A DNA stretch of 64,000 nucleotides, taken from positions 3,180,501 through 3,244,500 of the forward strand of contig NC_019676.1 in NCBI RefSeq assembly GCF_000316625.1. Reading direction: 5' to 3'. Below the pieces are notes generated by a model that was not told the DNA's origin, did no database searches, and worked only from the letters and a program-made list of their open reading frames with translations. The stretch comes from Nostoc sp. PCC 7107. GTDB lineage: Bacteria; Cyanobacteriota; Cyanobacteriia; Cyanobacteriales; Nostocaceae. Each line of letters opens with the position of its first letter. Position 1 is the stretch's first letter. Below, piece by piece: positions 29,125 to 37,211 of the stretch. Position numbers and translations under genes: made by a program.

Positions 29125-30478
29125 GTGGCAACAAGACGAATGACTTTTCGGTTATACCCAAACGAGAAAACTGAATTAATTTTGCGGTATCACCGAAAGC
29201 TCCACAAGGACTTGTACAATGCCGCAGTAAATAACAGATTTAACCAGTACAAAATCTATAATCACAAAGTTGATTATTTTGAGCAACAGAATTGTTTGCC
29301 AGCATTTAAAGATGTTTGGGTAGAGTACAAAGAACTTCCCAGCCATGCACTGCAAGCAACATTAAAACGTGTTGATTTTGCATTTGAGCGTTGGTTTAAA
29401 GGGCTAGGTAAGCGTCCGAGATTTAAGTCAATTAGACATTATTCAGGATGGACTTATCCAGACTGTGCAGGTTTTAAAGTAGAATCTGAAGGCGAAAACG
29501 GATATCTCAATCTGTCTAAAATTGGACGTATTCAGATGCGGGGGCAGGCTTTGGGTTGGGGTAAATCAACTACTTGCACTATCGTTTATCGCAATAGTAA
29601 ATGGTACGCATCTATTACTGTTGATGTGCTAGACCAAGCATTAAAGCCTAAAGTTCTACCAGTTGGTGCAATTGGTATTGACTTAGGTTGTAAAGCAGCA
29701 TTATCAATTACGGATGGAGAGAATCATCAACAAATCGATGCTCCTAAGTTTTTGAGAAATGCTGAACAGAAAAATCAAAAAAGCTTCTAAGGAGAAGAGG
29801 CGTAAACGCGCACCAAATAGAAACAAAAAAATTAAAGCTTCTAGACGATATAAAAAAGCCCAATCAAAGGTTACTAAGCTAGTTCGTAAAGTTGGTAATC
29901 AAAGACAAAACTGGGTACATCAAGTAGCAGCAGAAATTGTAAGCGGTAATAGCTTCGTTGCGACTGAAAAACTAGAAGTAAAAAACATGACTAGTAAAGC
30001 AAAGAAAGGCAAGCGTAAAAAGCAAAAAGCAGGACTGAATAAGTCAATACTAGATGTTGCTTTTGGAATGCTTCGCAATACCATCAAGTACAAAGTTGAG
30101 CAAATTGGTGGTGTATTTGTAGAAGTTCCAACGAAGAAAGTAAAGCCTAGTCAAACCTGTCCGAAGTGTGGTCATCAACATAAAAAAACTCTTGATATTC
30201 GAGTTCATAATTGTGTTGTTTGCGGATACGTGCAGGATAGGGATATTGCTGCTGCCGAAGTAATGCTTTATTGGTCTAAAGGTACTCTACCGGGGTTAGG
30301 AACTAGCCTCGTAGTCGCAGAGTCGCCTAGCTCTCCCACATCTACTGGTAAGCGTAAGCAATCTGGATCGATGAGGCAACTAGGGGCGAAGAAGCGACAA
30401 AAATCTACAGAAAAACTCGCTAAAAACGAACTGGGGGATGTAGAAACCCACAGTTCAGGCGAAGCCAATTGTGGGTAG
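29125..30478 (+). pseudogene. tnpB: TnpB RNA-guided nuclease, frameshifted
   Basis: Two overlapping frames together make one TnpB. The first (GTG at 29125 or ATG at 29140 to the TAA at 29788) contains the N-terminal domain and RuvC-I (GAIGIDLGCKAALSI). The second (to 30478) contains RuvC-II (SFVATEKLEVKNM), the zinc finger (CPKCGH and CVVCGY) and RuvC-III (DRDIAAAEVML). All three catalytic acids are kept. The frames join if one A is removed from the run of five at 29770-29774 (NAEQK then IKKASKEKR). The break is a single-base insertion, or a sequencing error in a homopolymer. A GGAGG sequence at 29105-29109 supports a start near 29125. Confidence 0.9.
30446..30476 (+). repeat. Right-end hairpin of the IS605-type element
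   Basis: ACCCACA (30446-30452) and TGTGGGT (30470-30476) form a stem 8 bases inside the right boundary and overlap the tnpB 3' end. In this family the region is both the TnpA right-end site and the scaffold of the TnpB guide RNA. Confidence 0.65.
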
Positions 30479-30484
30479 TTCATT

Positions 30485-30790
30485 AACTTCTTTGATGGGG
30501 AAACCGTAAACTTGCATGATTTCGTAGAAGCGGTAAATTAAGGGATCGGTGGGGACAATGGGGCCTAAGCCTTTGGTGGGATAGCTAATTAGTTCTGCGA
30601 CATCTTCGGAATCAAGCCCTAACACATCAGCGAGTTTTTGGGCCTCTTCTAAGGAAGCTGTAGCTTGACGATAAAATAAAGCGGCAATCCAGACTTCATC
30701 GCGTCCTAAAATTTGTTCTAAGTCTGCAAAGCTGAATCCTTTGACTTTTTTGGCAGCAAGCAGCTTTTGAGTTAAGGGTGGAATTGACAT
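30485..30790 (-). pseudogene. cynS: Cyanase gene, 5' fragment
   Basis: From the ATG at 30790 the minus strand gives 102 codons of cyanase, [20 protein letters not shown] through [20 protein letters not shown] and EV, before entering the IS element, where the frame ends after a short foreign tail (NELPTIGFA, stop at 30455). It includes the N-terminal helix-turn-helix-like domain and the catalytic Arg87 and Glu90 in YRFYE. The Ser needed for catalysis is in the other fragment. With 44 codons at 28426-28560 it rebuilds a 146-residue cyanase, which converts cyanate and bicarbonate to ammonia and CO2. As it stands the product should be inactive. Confidence 0.95.
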
Positions 30791-30857
30791 AGTACACTCT
30801 GATAAGTCTGCTGGACAAGGAATAGTATACTTTGCCACGGCAATCTGTCAGTTTAGC

Positions 30858-31556
30858 TTAAGGTAAAATTTCAACGACTGTACCTTTTTCTACCCATTGA
30901 TACAGTTCATCGACATCTTTATTTTTTAAGGAAGGACAACCCCAAGTCCAATTTGTGCGATCGTCAATCATTTTATCTGCACCTGTAGGCACACCATGTA
31001 TACCCACTTGTCCACCAACGGGAATAGACCAAGGTAGTTTACCATCAGCCTTGGCTTGAAAATGCTTGCGCCAAGATTGGGTATTGGGATAGTCTAACCA
31101 GATGAACTTTGACCATTGCGGGTGGGGATAAAGGTCTTTAATTTTTAAGATACCTTCTGGAGTTTTTTTATCACCTTCACCATACTTATCACCTGTAGAG
31201 TTACCACCAAAAACTACTGGGTAAGATTTGACTGGTTTGCGGTCATAGTAAAGTGTTAACCTGTGTTGAGATTTCTCAATCAAAATAGAGATTTTATTTT
31301 TGTTGTTATTTTGGCTGATTAATTGTTCAATTGATTGGTCGTAATTTAATAATTGATTTGCTGCTATGGGGGTATGAAAATTTTGCTCAGGCTGGCAATT
31401 TTTCATACATAAAATTTGCGGAAGTTGTTGTATCGGAGGGATAAACCCCAAGCGAACTAATAGTAAATAAAGTAAAGAGCCACTGATTAGTAGTAATAGG
31501 ATAGTTATAATCTGCTGACGATGCTGAGGAATTTTTGTCAGAGGCTCTAGCTTCAT
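30858..31556 (-). CDS. L,D-transpeptidase (YkuD family), membrane-anchored
   Basis: A 232-residue protein from the ATG at 31556 (a GTG precedes it by one codon). Residues about 16-38 form one hydrophobic helix (IITILLLLISGSLLYLLLV), an uncleaved signal anchor, so the rest faces the periplasm. The catalytic domain (about 95-232) has the substrate strand ILIEKSQHRLTLYY, HGVPTGADKMIDDRTNW and TWGCPSLKNKDV, giving the His and Cys of the YkuD HGx(n)S/T-xGC signature. Such enzymes make 3-3 peptidoglycan cross-links or attach proteins to the wall. The gene follows cysE on the same strand with a 17-bp gap, so the two may be co-transcribed, though no functional link is evident. Confidence 0.93.
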   Translation of the reverse strand: MKLEPLTKIPQHRQQIITILLLLISGSLLYLLLVRLGFIPPIQQLPQILCMKNCQPEQNFHTPIAANQLLNYDQSIEQLISQNNNKNKISILIEKSQHRLTLYYDRKPVKSYPVVFGGNSTGDKYGEGDKKTPEGILKIKDLYPHPQWSKFIWLDYPNTQSWRKHFQAKADGKLPWSIPVGGQVGIHGVPTGADKMIDDRTNWTWGCPSLKNKDVDELYQWVEKGTVVEILP

Positions 31557-31573
31557 CACTTTAGTTAGATAAT

Positions 31574-32338
31574 TTAAATCCCTGCGCCATCAAGGAATTC
31601 TTGAATTGCTTTATCTCTGAGGCTACATAAAGGCGCTTGTGGTTGTGGTTGTGGTTCGTTGGCGGCTATAGCACCAACTAAAACAGGAGTTTTCGCAGCA
31701 GGTTGGAGGTTTTGTATGGTTTGGATTTGTTGTTCTAGTGCTTCAATGCGATCGACTAAAGCGCGAATTACTTCCGCTTCGGAGTCGGGTAAGTTGCTGT
31801 GTTCTAAAGGTGCAACTCTGACTCCAGAACGATAAACAATCCGACCGGGAATGCCAACAACTGTACAATCAGAAGGCACATCTCTGAGAACGACTGAACC
31901 AGCGCCAATACGGACGTTATTCCCAACTTGAATATTGCCCAATACCTTTGCACCAGCGCCTACTACGACATTTTCACCGACTGTAGGGTGGCGTTTACCG
32001 CTTTGTTTACCAGTACCGCCTAAAGTGACACCTTGATAAATCAAAGCATAGTCACCAACGATCGCAGTTTCACCAATTACTACACCCATCCCGTGGTCAA
32101 TGAATACTCCTTGACCAATAGTTGCGCCTGGGTGAATTTCGATACCTGTTAAAAATCGAGATAGGTGAGAAATGAAGCGGGGAAAAAAGGGAAGACCTAG
32201 ATGATGTAGCCAATGTGCCAGTCGATGGAAAATTAGGGCTTGCAAGCCAGGGTAACAAACCAAGACCTCTAGCCAGTTACGGGCGGCTGGATCACGTTCA
32301 AAGATGATGCGAAAATCGGCACGTAAAGTAGATAGCAC
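31574..32338 (-). CDS. cysE: Serine O-acetyltransferase
   Basis: A 254-residue enzyme starting at a GTG (32338). The left-handed beta-helix hexapeptide repeats are clear: [38 protein letters not shown] and [15 protein letters not shown]. The catalytic His lies in the HPGA and DHGMG segments. It acetylates serine with acetyl-CoA for cysteine synthesis. The short N-terminal helical region is of the EpsC-like type and the Gln/Pro-rich C-terminal tail (about 190-254, [20 protein letters not shown]) is longer than in E. coli CysE and ends with FLDGAGI, which may be the peptide that docks into cysteine synthase (C-terminal Ile). Confidence 0.96.
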   Translation of the reverse strand: MLSTLRADFRIIFERDPAARNWLEVLVCYPGLQALIFHRLAHWLHHLGLPFFPRFISHLSRFLTGIEIHPGATIGQGVFIDHGMGVVIGETAIVGDYALIYQGVTLGGTGKQSGKRHPTVGENVVVGAGAKVLGNIQVGNNVRIGAGSVVLRDVPSDCTVVGIPGRIVYRSGVRVAPLEHSNLPDSEAEVIRALVDRIEALEQQIQTIQNLQPAAKTPVLVGAIAANEPQPQPQAPLCSLRDKAIQEFLDGAGI

Positions 32339-32461
32339 GCAGTAGTACCCTCGGAAAGCAGAACGAGCTACCCTACCATATTATCTTTTTCAGTGCTTGC
32401 TTGATAGAGTGCTGAGTTGTCAGCAAGATATTCTCTCTTGTTCCCCTTCCCAAATAAGTAT

Positions 32462-33340
32462 TTACTCAGCGCTGGAATCTCCCCATTCTTTAATAGCTGA
32501 AAATACTGATGAATAATCATCATTAGCAAATGACATTTTCATGGCTGTATGCAAAATGTGTCGCACAGATTCAATACTGCCAAGATCTAAACCTAAAGCT
32601 TTGGCTTCTGAGATGAACAAATCGGTATCTTTGAATAAATGTTTGGTGGGAAAATTAGGGTTAGCATAGTTTTCCTCTAACATTCGTTGCAGCTTTTTAT
32701 CAAAGGTAGGTGCATAAAGAGAACTTGCGCGTAGAACTTGCATAAAAGACTCGATATTGACACCTTGACGCTGCAAAAAAGCCAAACTTAGGGCAAAGCT
32801 AGTGGTCATAGAAGCAATTAATTGATTGAGGGCTAATTTTAACGCCGATGCTGTCCCTACTGGCCCTACAAGTAAAGGTTCTGAACCAAAATTTTTGAGT
32901 AATTGTAAATGGTTTTGGTATTGTGATTGTGTTGCGCCTACCATGACAATTAACTGACCGCTTTTTGCTTCTGGGATGCTTCCTAATACGGGTGCTTCTA
33001 AATATTCGCCACCACCACCAACAACAGTATCTCGAATCTCTTGACTTTCTGTGGGTGTAATTGTCCCCATTTGAATGATTGTGCGTCCTTCTAGGGTGCG
33101 CCAAGCTGTATCTGAAAGCAAGACTTGATAAATGGCTGCGGCGTTGGTAAGCATCAAAATGATGCAATCAGCCGCACGAATGGCCTGACGAGGATGGGTG
33201 GCTATTTCTGCGCCAGCGGCTTGTAATGGGGCTAATTTTTCTGGGGTGCGATTGTAAGCAACTACTTGTATATTGGCTGCTAACAACCTTTGAGCCATTG
33301 GTTGTCCCATCAGTCCAGTTCCCAGAAATGCCACCTTCAT
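32462..33340 (-). CDS. NAD(P)-dependent beta-hydroxyacid dehydrogenase family protein
   Basis: A 292-residue enzyme of the 3-hydroxyisobutyrate dehydrogenase superfamily. The N-terminal Rossmann motif is VAFLGTGLMGQPMAQRLL followed by YNRTPEKL, suggesting NADP preference through the Arg. The substrate-binding segment is EAPVLGSIPEAKSGQLIVMV and the catalytic Lys is in ALKLALNQLIASM. Members include 3-hydroxyisobutyrate, tartronate semialdehyde and glyoxylate/succinic semialdehyde reductases; the last is the commonest role in cyanobacteria but cannot be fixed here. There is no clear operon: a 123-bp gap separates it from cysE and a repeat-rich gap precedes it. Confidence 0.9.
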   Translation of the reverse strand: MKVAFLGTGLMGQPMAQRLLAANIQVVAYNRTPEKLAPLQAAGAEIATHPRQAIRAADCIILMLTNAAAIYQVLLSDTAWRTLEGRTIIQMGTITPTESQEIRDTVVGGGGEYLEAPVLGSIPEAKSGQLIVMVGATQSQYQNHLQLLKNFGSEPLLVGPVGTASALKLALNQLIASMTTSFALSLAFLQRQGVNIESFMQVLRASSLYAPTFDKKLQRMLEENYANPNFPTKHLFKDTDLFISEAKALGLDLGSIESVRHILHTAMKMSFANDDYSSVFSAIKEWGDSSAE

Positions 33341-33363
33341 TTTTCACGTTCCTTTGATAAAGC

Positions 33364-33410
33364 TTAGGCGTTGGCGTAGCCTCTCTTAGAGAAGCCTGTT
33401 GTAGACATCG
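33364..33410. repeat. Dispersed palindromic cyanobacterial motif
   Basis: TTAGGCGTTGGCGTAGCCTC is followed by the palindrome CTCTCTTAGAGAAG and by GTAGACATCGCG. These are components of short repeats commonly found between cyanobacterial genes; similar pieces occur at 3005 and 49375. Confidence 0.5.
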
Positions 33411-33505
33411 CGTTTTCATCGTTTGATTGTAATTGGCTGACGAGTTGTTATTTGAGACTTAAGATGCCATCTTAAATCTCAAATTCACCTAAGACCGCTG
33501 AGGAA

Positions 33506-33601
33506 TCAGCCGCCAGCAGCAAAAGTTACCATAATGACAACAGAAAGTAAGATACCGGGTGTAAGTAGCATAATTAGCATCAACAGGTCATGAGTATTCA
33601 T
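33506..33601 (-). CDS. Candidate 31-residue single-helix membrane peptide
   Basis: A short frame on the minus strand starts at the ATG at 33601 and stops at 33506. It encodes MNTHDLLMLIMLLTPGILLS followed by VVIMVTFAAGG: a polar five-residue N-terminus, about 22 hydrophobic residues, and a Gly-rich end. Size and composition resemble the small single-helix subunits of photosynthetic or respiratory membrane complexes, but I cannot match it to a named subunit. It lies in a 374-bp gap otherwise lacking genes, 113 bp downstream of the methyltransferase gene on the same strand. No clear Shine-Dalgarno sequence is seen. It may be spurious. Confidence 0.42.
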   Translation of the reverse strand: MNTHDLLMLIMLLTPGILLSVVIMVTFAAGG

Positions 33602-33714
33602 AGGTATTTGTTGCTTTTCTAAACACAGGATTTAGCAGTAATCAATAGTAATGCTAGTCCATATAACAGTGATGCTGCCGACTTACAGAGAGTTTTAACT
33701 TTTTACCTTTACTT

Positions 33715-34911
33715 TTACTTTGGCACAATTAATCCTTTTAGGGGTTGATAATTTTCATGATCTGGGAGTCCTTTACTTTGGACTAAAACGCCAAAGCCGC
33801 CTAACCCTGTGGGATCGATAAGTTTATGAAGTGATTCTCGTCTTGCCAACAATTGAGCGATCGCTATATCTTGATCAGAAAGAGAGGCGATTCTTTCTCC
33901 CAAACCCAACGCCATCAAAAATAAACCCTGTTGGGTAAAACCAACTTTGGTTAAATCACACTGCTCACCCCAAAGTTCCAAGGCGCTAAAGTCAATATGG
34001 GCGGTGATATCTTGTCGCCCAATATTAATGTAAGGGTTGTTATGGTAACGATGCTGGTAGTAGCACTGTAGAGTTCCTTGCGATCGCCTGGGGTTATAGT
34101 AGCGATGGGCAGGATAGCCATAATCAACTGTTACCACATACCCGCGCTGCAAGCGGTCGGCTACTATACTCAACCAATCTAAAGCGGCTAGGTTAATTTC
34201 GCTGCGGTAGCCATCAGGGTAGACATTTACAGATAAATCGATATTTATCAAATCAAAATATTTTTTCAGGTGTGGCGTAGAAGTTTCTCCAATTACTTCC
34301 CCAAACTCCCCTTCTAAGAGAAGATAATTCTCATCTTTCTCGACAAAAAATGGTGAAGTTACATAAATTTCTCGCAATTCCCCAGCTTGTAAAATAAACT
34401 GATGCACTGGTAACGCATCAACCAATTCATTAGAAAAAAAACAGCCAGTTATCGAGTTACTGGGTATCTCCTCTAAATTGCACCAACGCACCGAGAAATT
34501 TTGCAGGCGTTGCTGCTGTTCTTGCTGCAATTCGGGAGACTTTTCGACAATTACATAATCTAATACTGTTAAAAAATCAGGATAATTTAGCTGATAATAG
34601 TTGAGGATATGCAAAGCGAGTAATCCTTGACCTGCGCCCATTTCTACCAAAGAGAATGGTTTTGGTTTTCCTAGAATTTCCCACATTTGCACAAATTGTT
34701 CTGCTAGTAACTCACCAAAGTCAGCGCCGAGACTAGCAGATGTAAAAAAATCACCGCCCTTAAACCCGATGTTTACGGCTTTGCTGGAATAATAGCCGTG
34801 TTCAGGGTGATATAACACCGTGTCCATATATTCGGCAAAGGTGATGCGCTTTTGGGGGGTATTAGTAATGCGATCGCTGATGGTCGCACACAAAGTGAGG
34901 TTAGAATTCAT
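33715..34911 (-). CDS. MidA/NDUFAF7-type SAM-dependent methyltransferase (DUF185)
   Basis: A 398-residue protein from the ATG at 34911. Signature parts are ITFAEYMDTVLYHPEHGYYS, GGDFFTSASLGADFGELLAE, the SAM-binding motif VEMGAGQGLLALHIL, and GCFFSNELVDALPVHQF, all of the MidA/NDUFAF7 family. The mitochondrial homologue symmetrically dimethylates an arginine in a complex I subunit, so a role in maturing the related NDH-1 complex in cyanobacteria is possible but unproven. The product should be cytoplasmic. It ends near a GTAAAAAG-type repeat (33696-33720). A small membrane protein gene lies 31 bp upstream on the same strand and may share the transcript. Confidence 0.93.
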   Translation of the reverse strand: MNSNLTLCATISDRITNTPQKRITFAEYMDTVLYHPEHGYYSSKAVNIGFKGGDFFTSASLGADFGELLAEQFVQMWEILGKPKPFSLVEMGAGQGLLALHILNYYQLNYPDFLTVLDYVIVEKSPELQQEQQQRLQNFSVRWCNLEEIPSNSITGCFFSNELVDALPVHQFILQAGELREIYVTSPFFVEKDENYLLLEGEFGEVIGETSTPHLKKYFDLINIDLSVNVYPDGYRSEINLAALDWLSIVADRLQRGYVVTVDYGYPAHRYYNPRRSQGTLQCYYQHRYHNNPYINIGRQDITAHIDFSALELWGEQCDLTKVGFTQQGLFLMALGLGERIASLSDQDIAIAQLLARRESLHKLIDPTGLGGFGVLVQSKGLPDHENYQPLKGLIVPK

Positions 34912-34942
34912 AGACAAGTTGGATTAATTCGTAATTCGTAAT

Positions 34943-35236
34943 TTAAGGCTTTTCCTTAATCGTGACTAATCCATGTATTCCCAGTGCTGTAATGACACCA
35001 CCTAGCAGTCCCCACGTACCATCGGCGAATACATTGATGCGATGAATAAAAGCACGATGGTAAGCGTATTCTAACTGCCTATCATTGACTTTGTTTTCTT
35101 CTACCAAGGTTTGCACATACTTCTCAGCTTTTTGGAGTGCTGTGTAGTCTAAGTCAAACCAATAAAGTGATGTTCCTACTACTACCACACCTGGAAAAAC
35201 TAAAGTAATTAAGAGAATTGCTATACGTGCTTTCAT
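34943..35236 (-). CDS. Small two-helix membrane protein, unknown function
   Basis: A 97-residue protein. An N-terminal hydrophobic helix (IAILLITLVFPGVVVVGTSL, about 4-23) and a second one near the C-terminus (GTWGLLGGVITALGIHGLV, about 73-91) flank a charged middle segment of about 45 residues, ALQKAEKYVQTLVEENKVND and the following helix. The topology suggests a hairpin with the middle part on one side of the membrane. I do not recognise the family. It lies just upstream of the MidA-type gene on the same strand, which could be relevant if both serve membrane complex assembly, but that is conjecture. Start ATG at 35236. Confidence 0.7.
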   Translation of the reverse strand: MKARIAILLITLVFPGVVVVGTSLYWFDLDYTALQKAEKYVQTLVEENKVNDRQLEYAYHRAFIHRINVFADGTWGLLGGVITALGIHGLVTIKEKP

Positions 35237-35363
35237 ACAATCGGATGATCTAACTATTAGACAGAAATTTTTTATACGAGAAATCGCACTTTGAGCAAAA
35301 CACCGGAAATTTGGGAATACTCATAGTGTTTCGCAGCATTGCTTTGGTTAGGCTCACGCTACT

Positions 35364-36536
35364 ATGAGAGCATTAAAGATCATTTTTCTGGGACTTGGTT
35401 ATGTTTTGTGTGTGTGTTTGGTATTGATTTCAGTATCGACAGGATATGCAACAACATCAGCATCAGTTGATACTTTACGACAACAGCAGCAACAAATTAA
35501 TCAAGAACGCCAGAATGTGATTCAGGAACGCGATCGCTTGACTAATTTGCAAAATGCTGCCCAAAATCGCTTAACAGGCCTCAAGCAAAATCTCAACACG
35601 ACAAATAATCAAATTCAAGATAGTGAATCGCGGTTAACCCAAGCCACCCAACGCTTACAAAAGCTAGAAGCTGATTTAGCGGTGGCGCAACGTACTTATG
35701 AAGAACGACAAGTCGCCACAGTCGCCAGGTTGCGTTATCTCCAGCGATCGCGTGCTAGTCAAGGGTGGGCGGTTTTAATGCAAAGCCAAAATATTAGTGA
35801 CTTTATCAGTCGCCGTCATCAATTAAAGTTAGTGTATCAGGCAGACCAGAAAATTTTAGCCAAACTCAACGTCCAAGCACTGCAAATCAATCAGCAAAAA
35901 ACAGACGTAGAACAGCAAAAAAATGAAATTGCGTTAATTCGCCAGCAATTACTCGCCCAAAAAGCAGATTATCAAACTCAGGCGCAGTCACAATCAGAAT
36001 TAATTCAACGCTTAAATAGCGATCGCCTCGCCTTAGAAGCAGCCGAAAATCAATTAGAAAGGGATTCCCATAATCTGGCAAACTTGATTGAAGAAAAAGT
36101 CGCCGCTTTAGAAGGACGCAGCAACAGCCGCAACAGCATGATCATTCGTGGTACAGGCTTGTTTGCTTATCCTAGCAATGCACCAACCAGCAGCCGCTTT
36201 GGCTGGCGAGTACATCCAATTCTGGGTTATCGGCGCTTTCATGCAGGTTTGGATTTTGCAGCTAGTTATGGTAGTACAATTCGCGCCGCCGATTCGGGAA
36301 CCGTGATTTTTGCTGGATGGTATGGTGGCTATGGTAGAGCCGTCATTATCGACCACGGTAACGGGATTACTACCCTTTATGGACACAGTAGCCAATTGTT
36401 TGTGACTGAAGGACAAGGAGTACAACGGGGACAAGCGATCGCGGCTGTCGGTTCCACTGGCTTCTCTACCGGGCCGCACCTACATTTTGAAGTACGCCGC
36501 CGTGGTACACCCGTCAATCCGGCTGATTTTCTTTAA
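35364..36536 (+). CDS. Periplasmic M23 peptidase with coiled coil (EnvC/NlpD-like)
   Basis: A 390-residue secreted protein. The N-terminal hydrophobic segment (about 5-28, ending STGYATTSASV) is a signal peptide. Residues about 32-250 form a long coiled coil rich in Gln (LRQQQQQINQERQNVIQERD), as in EnvC. The C-terminal LytM domain (about 275-390) keeps all metal ligands: HAGLDFA, TLYGHSS and GPHLHFE, so unlike EnvC it should be an active endopeptidase that cleaves peptidoglycan cross-links, in cell separation or septum remodelling in filaments. It is followed by tRNA-Arg on the same strand. Confidence 0.94.
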   Translation: MRALKIIFLGLGYVLCVCLVLISVSTGYATTSASVDTLRQQQQQINQERQNVIQERDRLTNLQNAAQNRLTGLKQNLNTTNNQIQDSESRLTQATQRLQKLEADLAVAQRTYEERQVATVARLRYLQRSRASQGWAVLMQSQNISDFISRRHQLKLVYQADQKILAKLNVQALQINQQKTDVEQQKNEIALIRQQLLAQKADYQTQAQSQSELIQRLNSDRLALEAAENQLERDSHNLANLIEEKVAALEGRSNSRNSMIIRGTGLFAYPSNAPTSSRFGWRVHPILGYRRFHAGLDFAASYGSTIRAADSGTVIFAGWYGGYGRAVIIDHGNGITTLYGHSSQLFVTEGQGVQRGQAIAAVGSTGFSTGPHLHFEVRRRGTPVNPADFL

Positions 36537-36583
36537 GCGATCAGCAAATTTTATCACAACTATGTTATAATTCAGGAGACTAA

Positions 36584-36656
36584 GGGCGTGTGGCTCAGTG
36601 GATAGAGCAACAGATTCCGGTTCTGTGGGTCGGGGGTTCAAATCCCTCCACGCTCG
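36584..36656 (+). tRNA. tRNA-Arg (anticodon CCG)
   Basis: The 73-base cloverleaf has acceptor arms GGGCGTG and CACGCTC, D stem GCTC/GAGC, anticodon stem ACAGA/TCTGT with loop TTCCGGT (anticodon CCG), and a T arm GGGGGTTCAAATCCCTC. CCA is not encoded. It reads codon CGG. A run of T follows directly and may terminate the transcript. Confidence 0.95.
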
Positions 36657-36674
36657 TTTTTTTAGAATTCTGCT

Positions 36675-37088
36675 TTAATCATTTTCAATGATGGGACAAA
36701 TCGTTGAATGAGAACTATCAGGTTTGATTTCCCAACCTGATAATAATCCTGATAATTCTTGTCTTAAAATTAATAATTGTCTAATTTGTTCATCAATAGC
36801 TTTTACTTTGTCTTCTAATTTAATTTTGATATGTTCACAAGGTAATTTACCGCTATCATGAACATTTAAAAATTCTTTAATTTCTGACAAACTTAAGCCT
36901 AAGCTTTGAGCGCGTTTAATAAAGTGCAGTCGCTCCAAAACATCAGAGTTAAATAATCTAAATCCACCTTCTGTCCTACCAGAAGATTTGAGTAGACCAA
37001 GTTCTTCATAGTAGCGAATAGTTTTAATTGGTACGCCACTTTCTTTGGCAACTACACCAATTTGTTTTGCGTCTGCTTGGGCTAACAT
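36675..37088 (-). CDS. MerR-family regulator, probably metal-responsive
   Basis: A 137-residue protein from the ATG at 37088 (a TTG lies three codons earlier). The winged helix IGVVAKESGVPIKTIRYYEE, LGLLKSSGRTEGGFRLF and the dimer helix RLHFIKRAQSLGLSLSEIKE fit MerR. Two cysteines, one at the start of the dimerisation helix (LPCEHIK) and one near the C-terminus (TICPIIEND), stand where ZntR/CadR/PbrR-type proteins bind metal, so a divalent heavy metal is a reasonable ligand. Its own promoter has the long spacer and dyad typical of MerR control, so it should be autoregulated. No transporter is adjacent; any other target is elsewhere. Confidence 0.9.
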   Translation of the reverse strand: MLAQADAKQIGVVAKESGVPIKTIRYYEELGLLKSSGRTEGGFRLFNSDVLERLHFIKRAQSLGLSLSEIKEFLNVHDSGKLPCEHIKIKLEDKVKAIDEQIRQLLILRQELSGLLSGWEIKPDSSHSTICPIIEND

Positions 37089-37126
37089 AATTACCAAACT
37101 TTTTGTGAGATATATTTAATAATCTT

Positions 37127-37158
37127 ATCTTAAAATCTCCATTGAACTGGAGAGTCAA
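37127..37158 (-). promoter_or_regulatory. MerR-type promoter with 20-bp spacer and central dyad
   Basis: On the minus strand TTGACT (-35, 37158-37153) and TAAGAT (-10, 37132-37127) are 20 bp apart, longer than the normal 17. Between them lies the dyad CTCCA-GTTCAA-TGGAG (37137-37152). This is the layout MerR proteins untwist to activate transcription. It points at the merR gene itself, with a leader of about 30 bases. Confidence 0.75.
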
Positions 37159-37193
37159 CAAAATCTCAAATCTAAAATGGTGTAAGCAAATGG

Positions 37194-37211
37194 TTCACCC
37201 GATTGGGTGAA
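37194..37211. repeat. Short perfect hairpin in the merR-kinase gap
   Basis: TTCACCC (37194-37200), loop GATT and GGGTGAA (37205-37211). It lies upstream of the histidine kinase gene and could be an operator or leader hairpin; nothing else in the gap is distinctive. Confidence 0.4.

Larger units (their letters stand above)
28561..30484 (+). mobile_element. IS200/IS605-family insertion sequence inside cynS
   Basis: A 1924-bp element with divergent tnpA (minus) and tnpB (plus). The ends are defined by restoring cynS: fusing 28560 to 30485 gives an intact frame in which Arg87, Glu90 and Ser113 keep the spacing of cyanase Arg96, Glu99 and Ser122. No target duplication or terminal inverted repeat is seen, as expected for this family. 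Subterminal hairpins are present: left end TCCCTACCCT/AGGGTAGGGA (28573-28603) and a second GGTTATT/AATAACC stem (28612-28638); right end ACCCACA/TGTGGGT (30446-30476). The flank on the left is TTGAAC, the probable target motif. Confidence 0.9.

Noticed and set aside
29777-29783. Programmed -1 frameshift site (A AAA AAG) in tnpB
   Set aside because: The downstream frame is reached by a +1 shift, not by -1, so the slip site cannot rescue the reading.
32799-33419. Two overlapping minus-strand frames around the dehydrogenase gene
   Set aside because: They are alternative-frame shadows of the dehydrogenase, whose Rossmann and catalytic motifs are clear.
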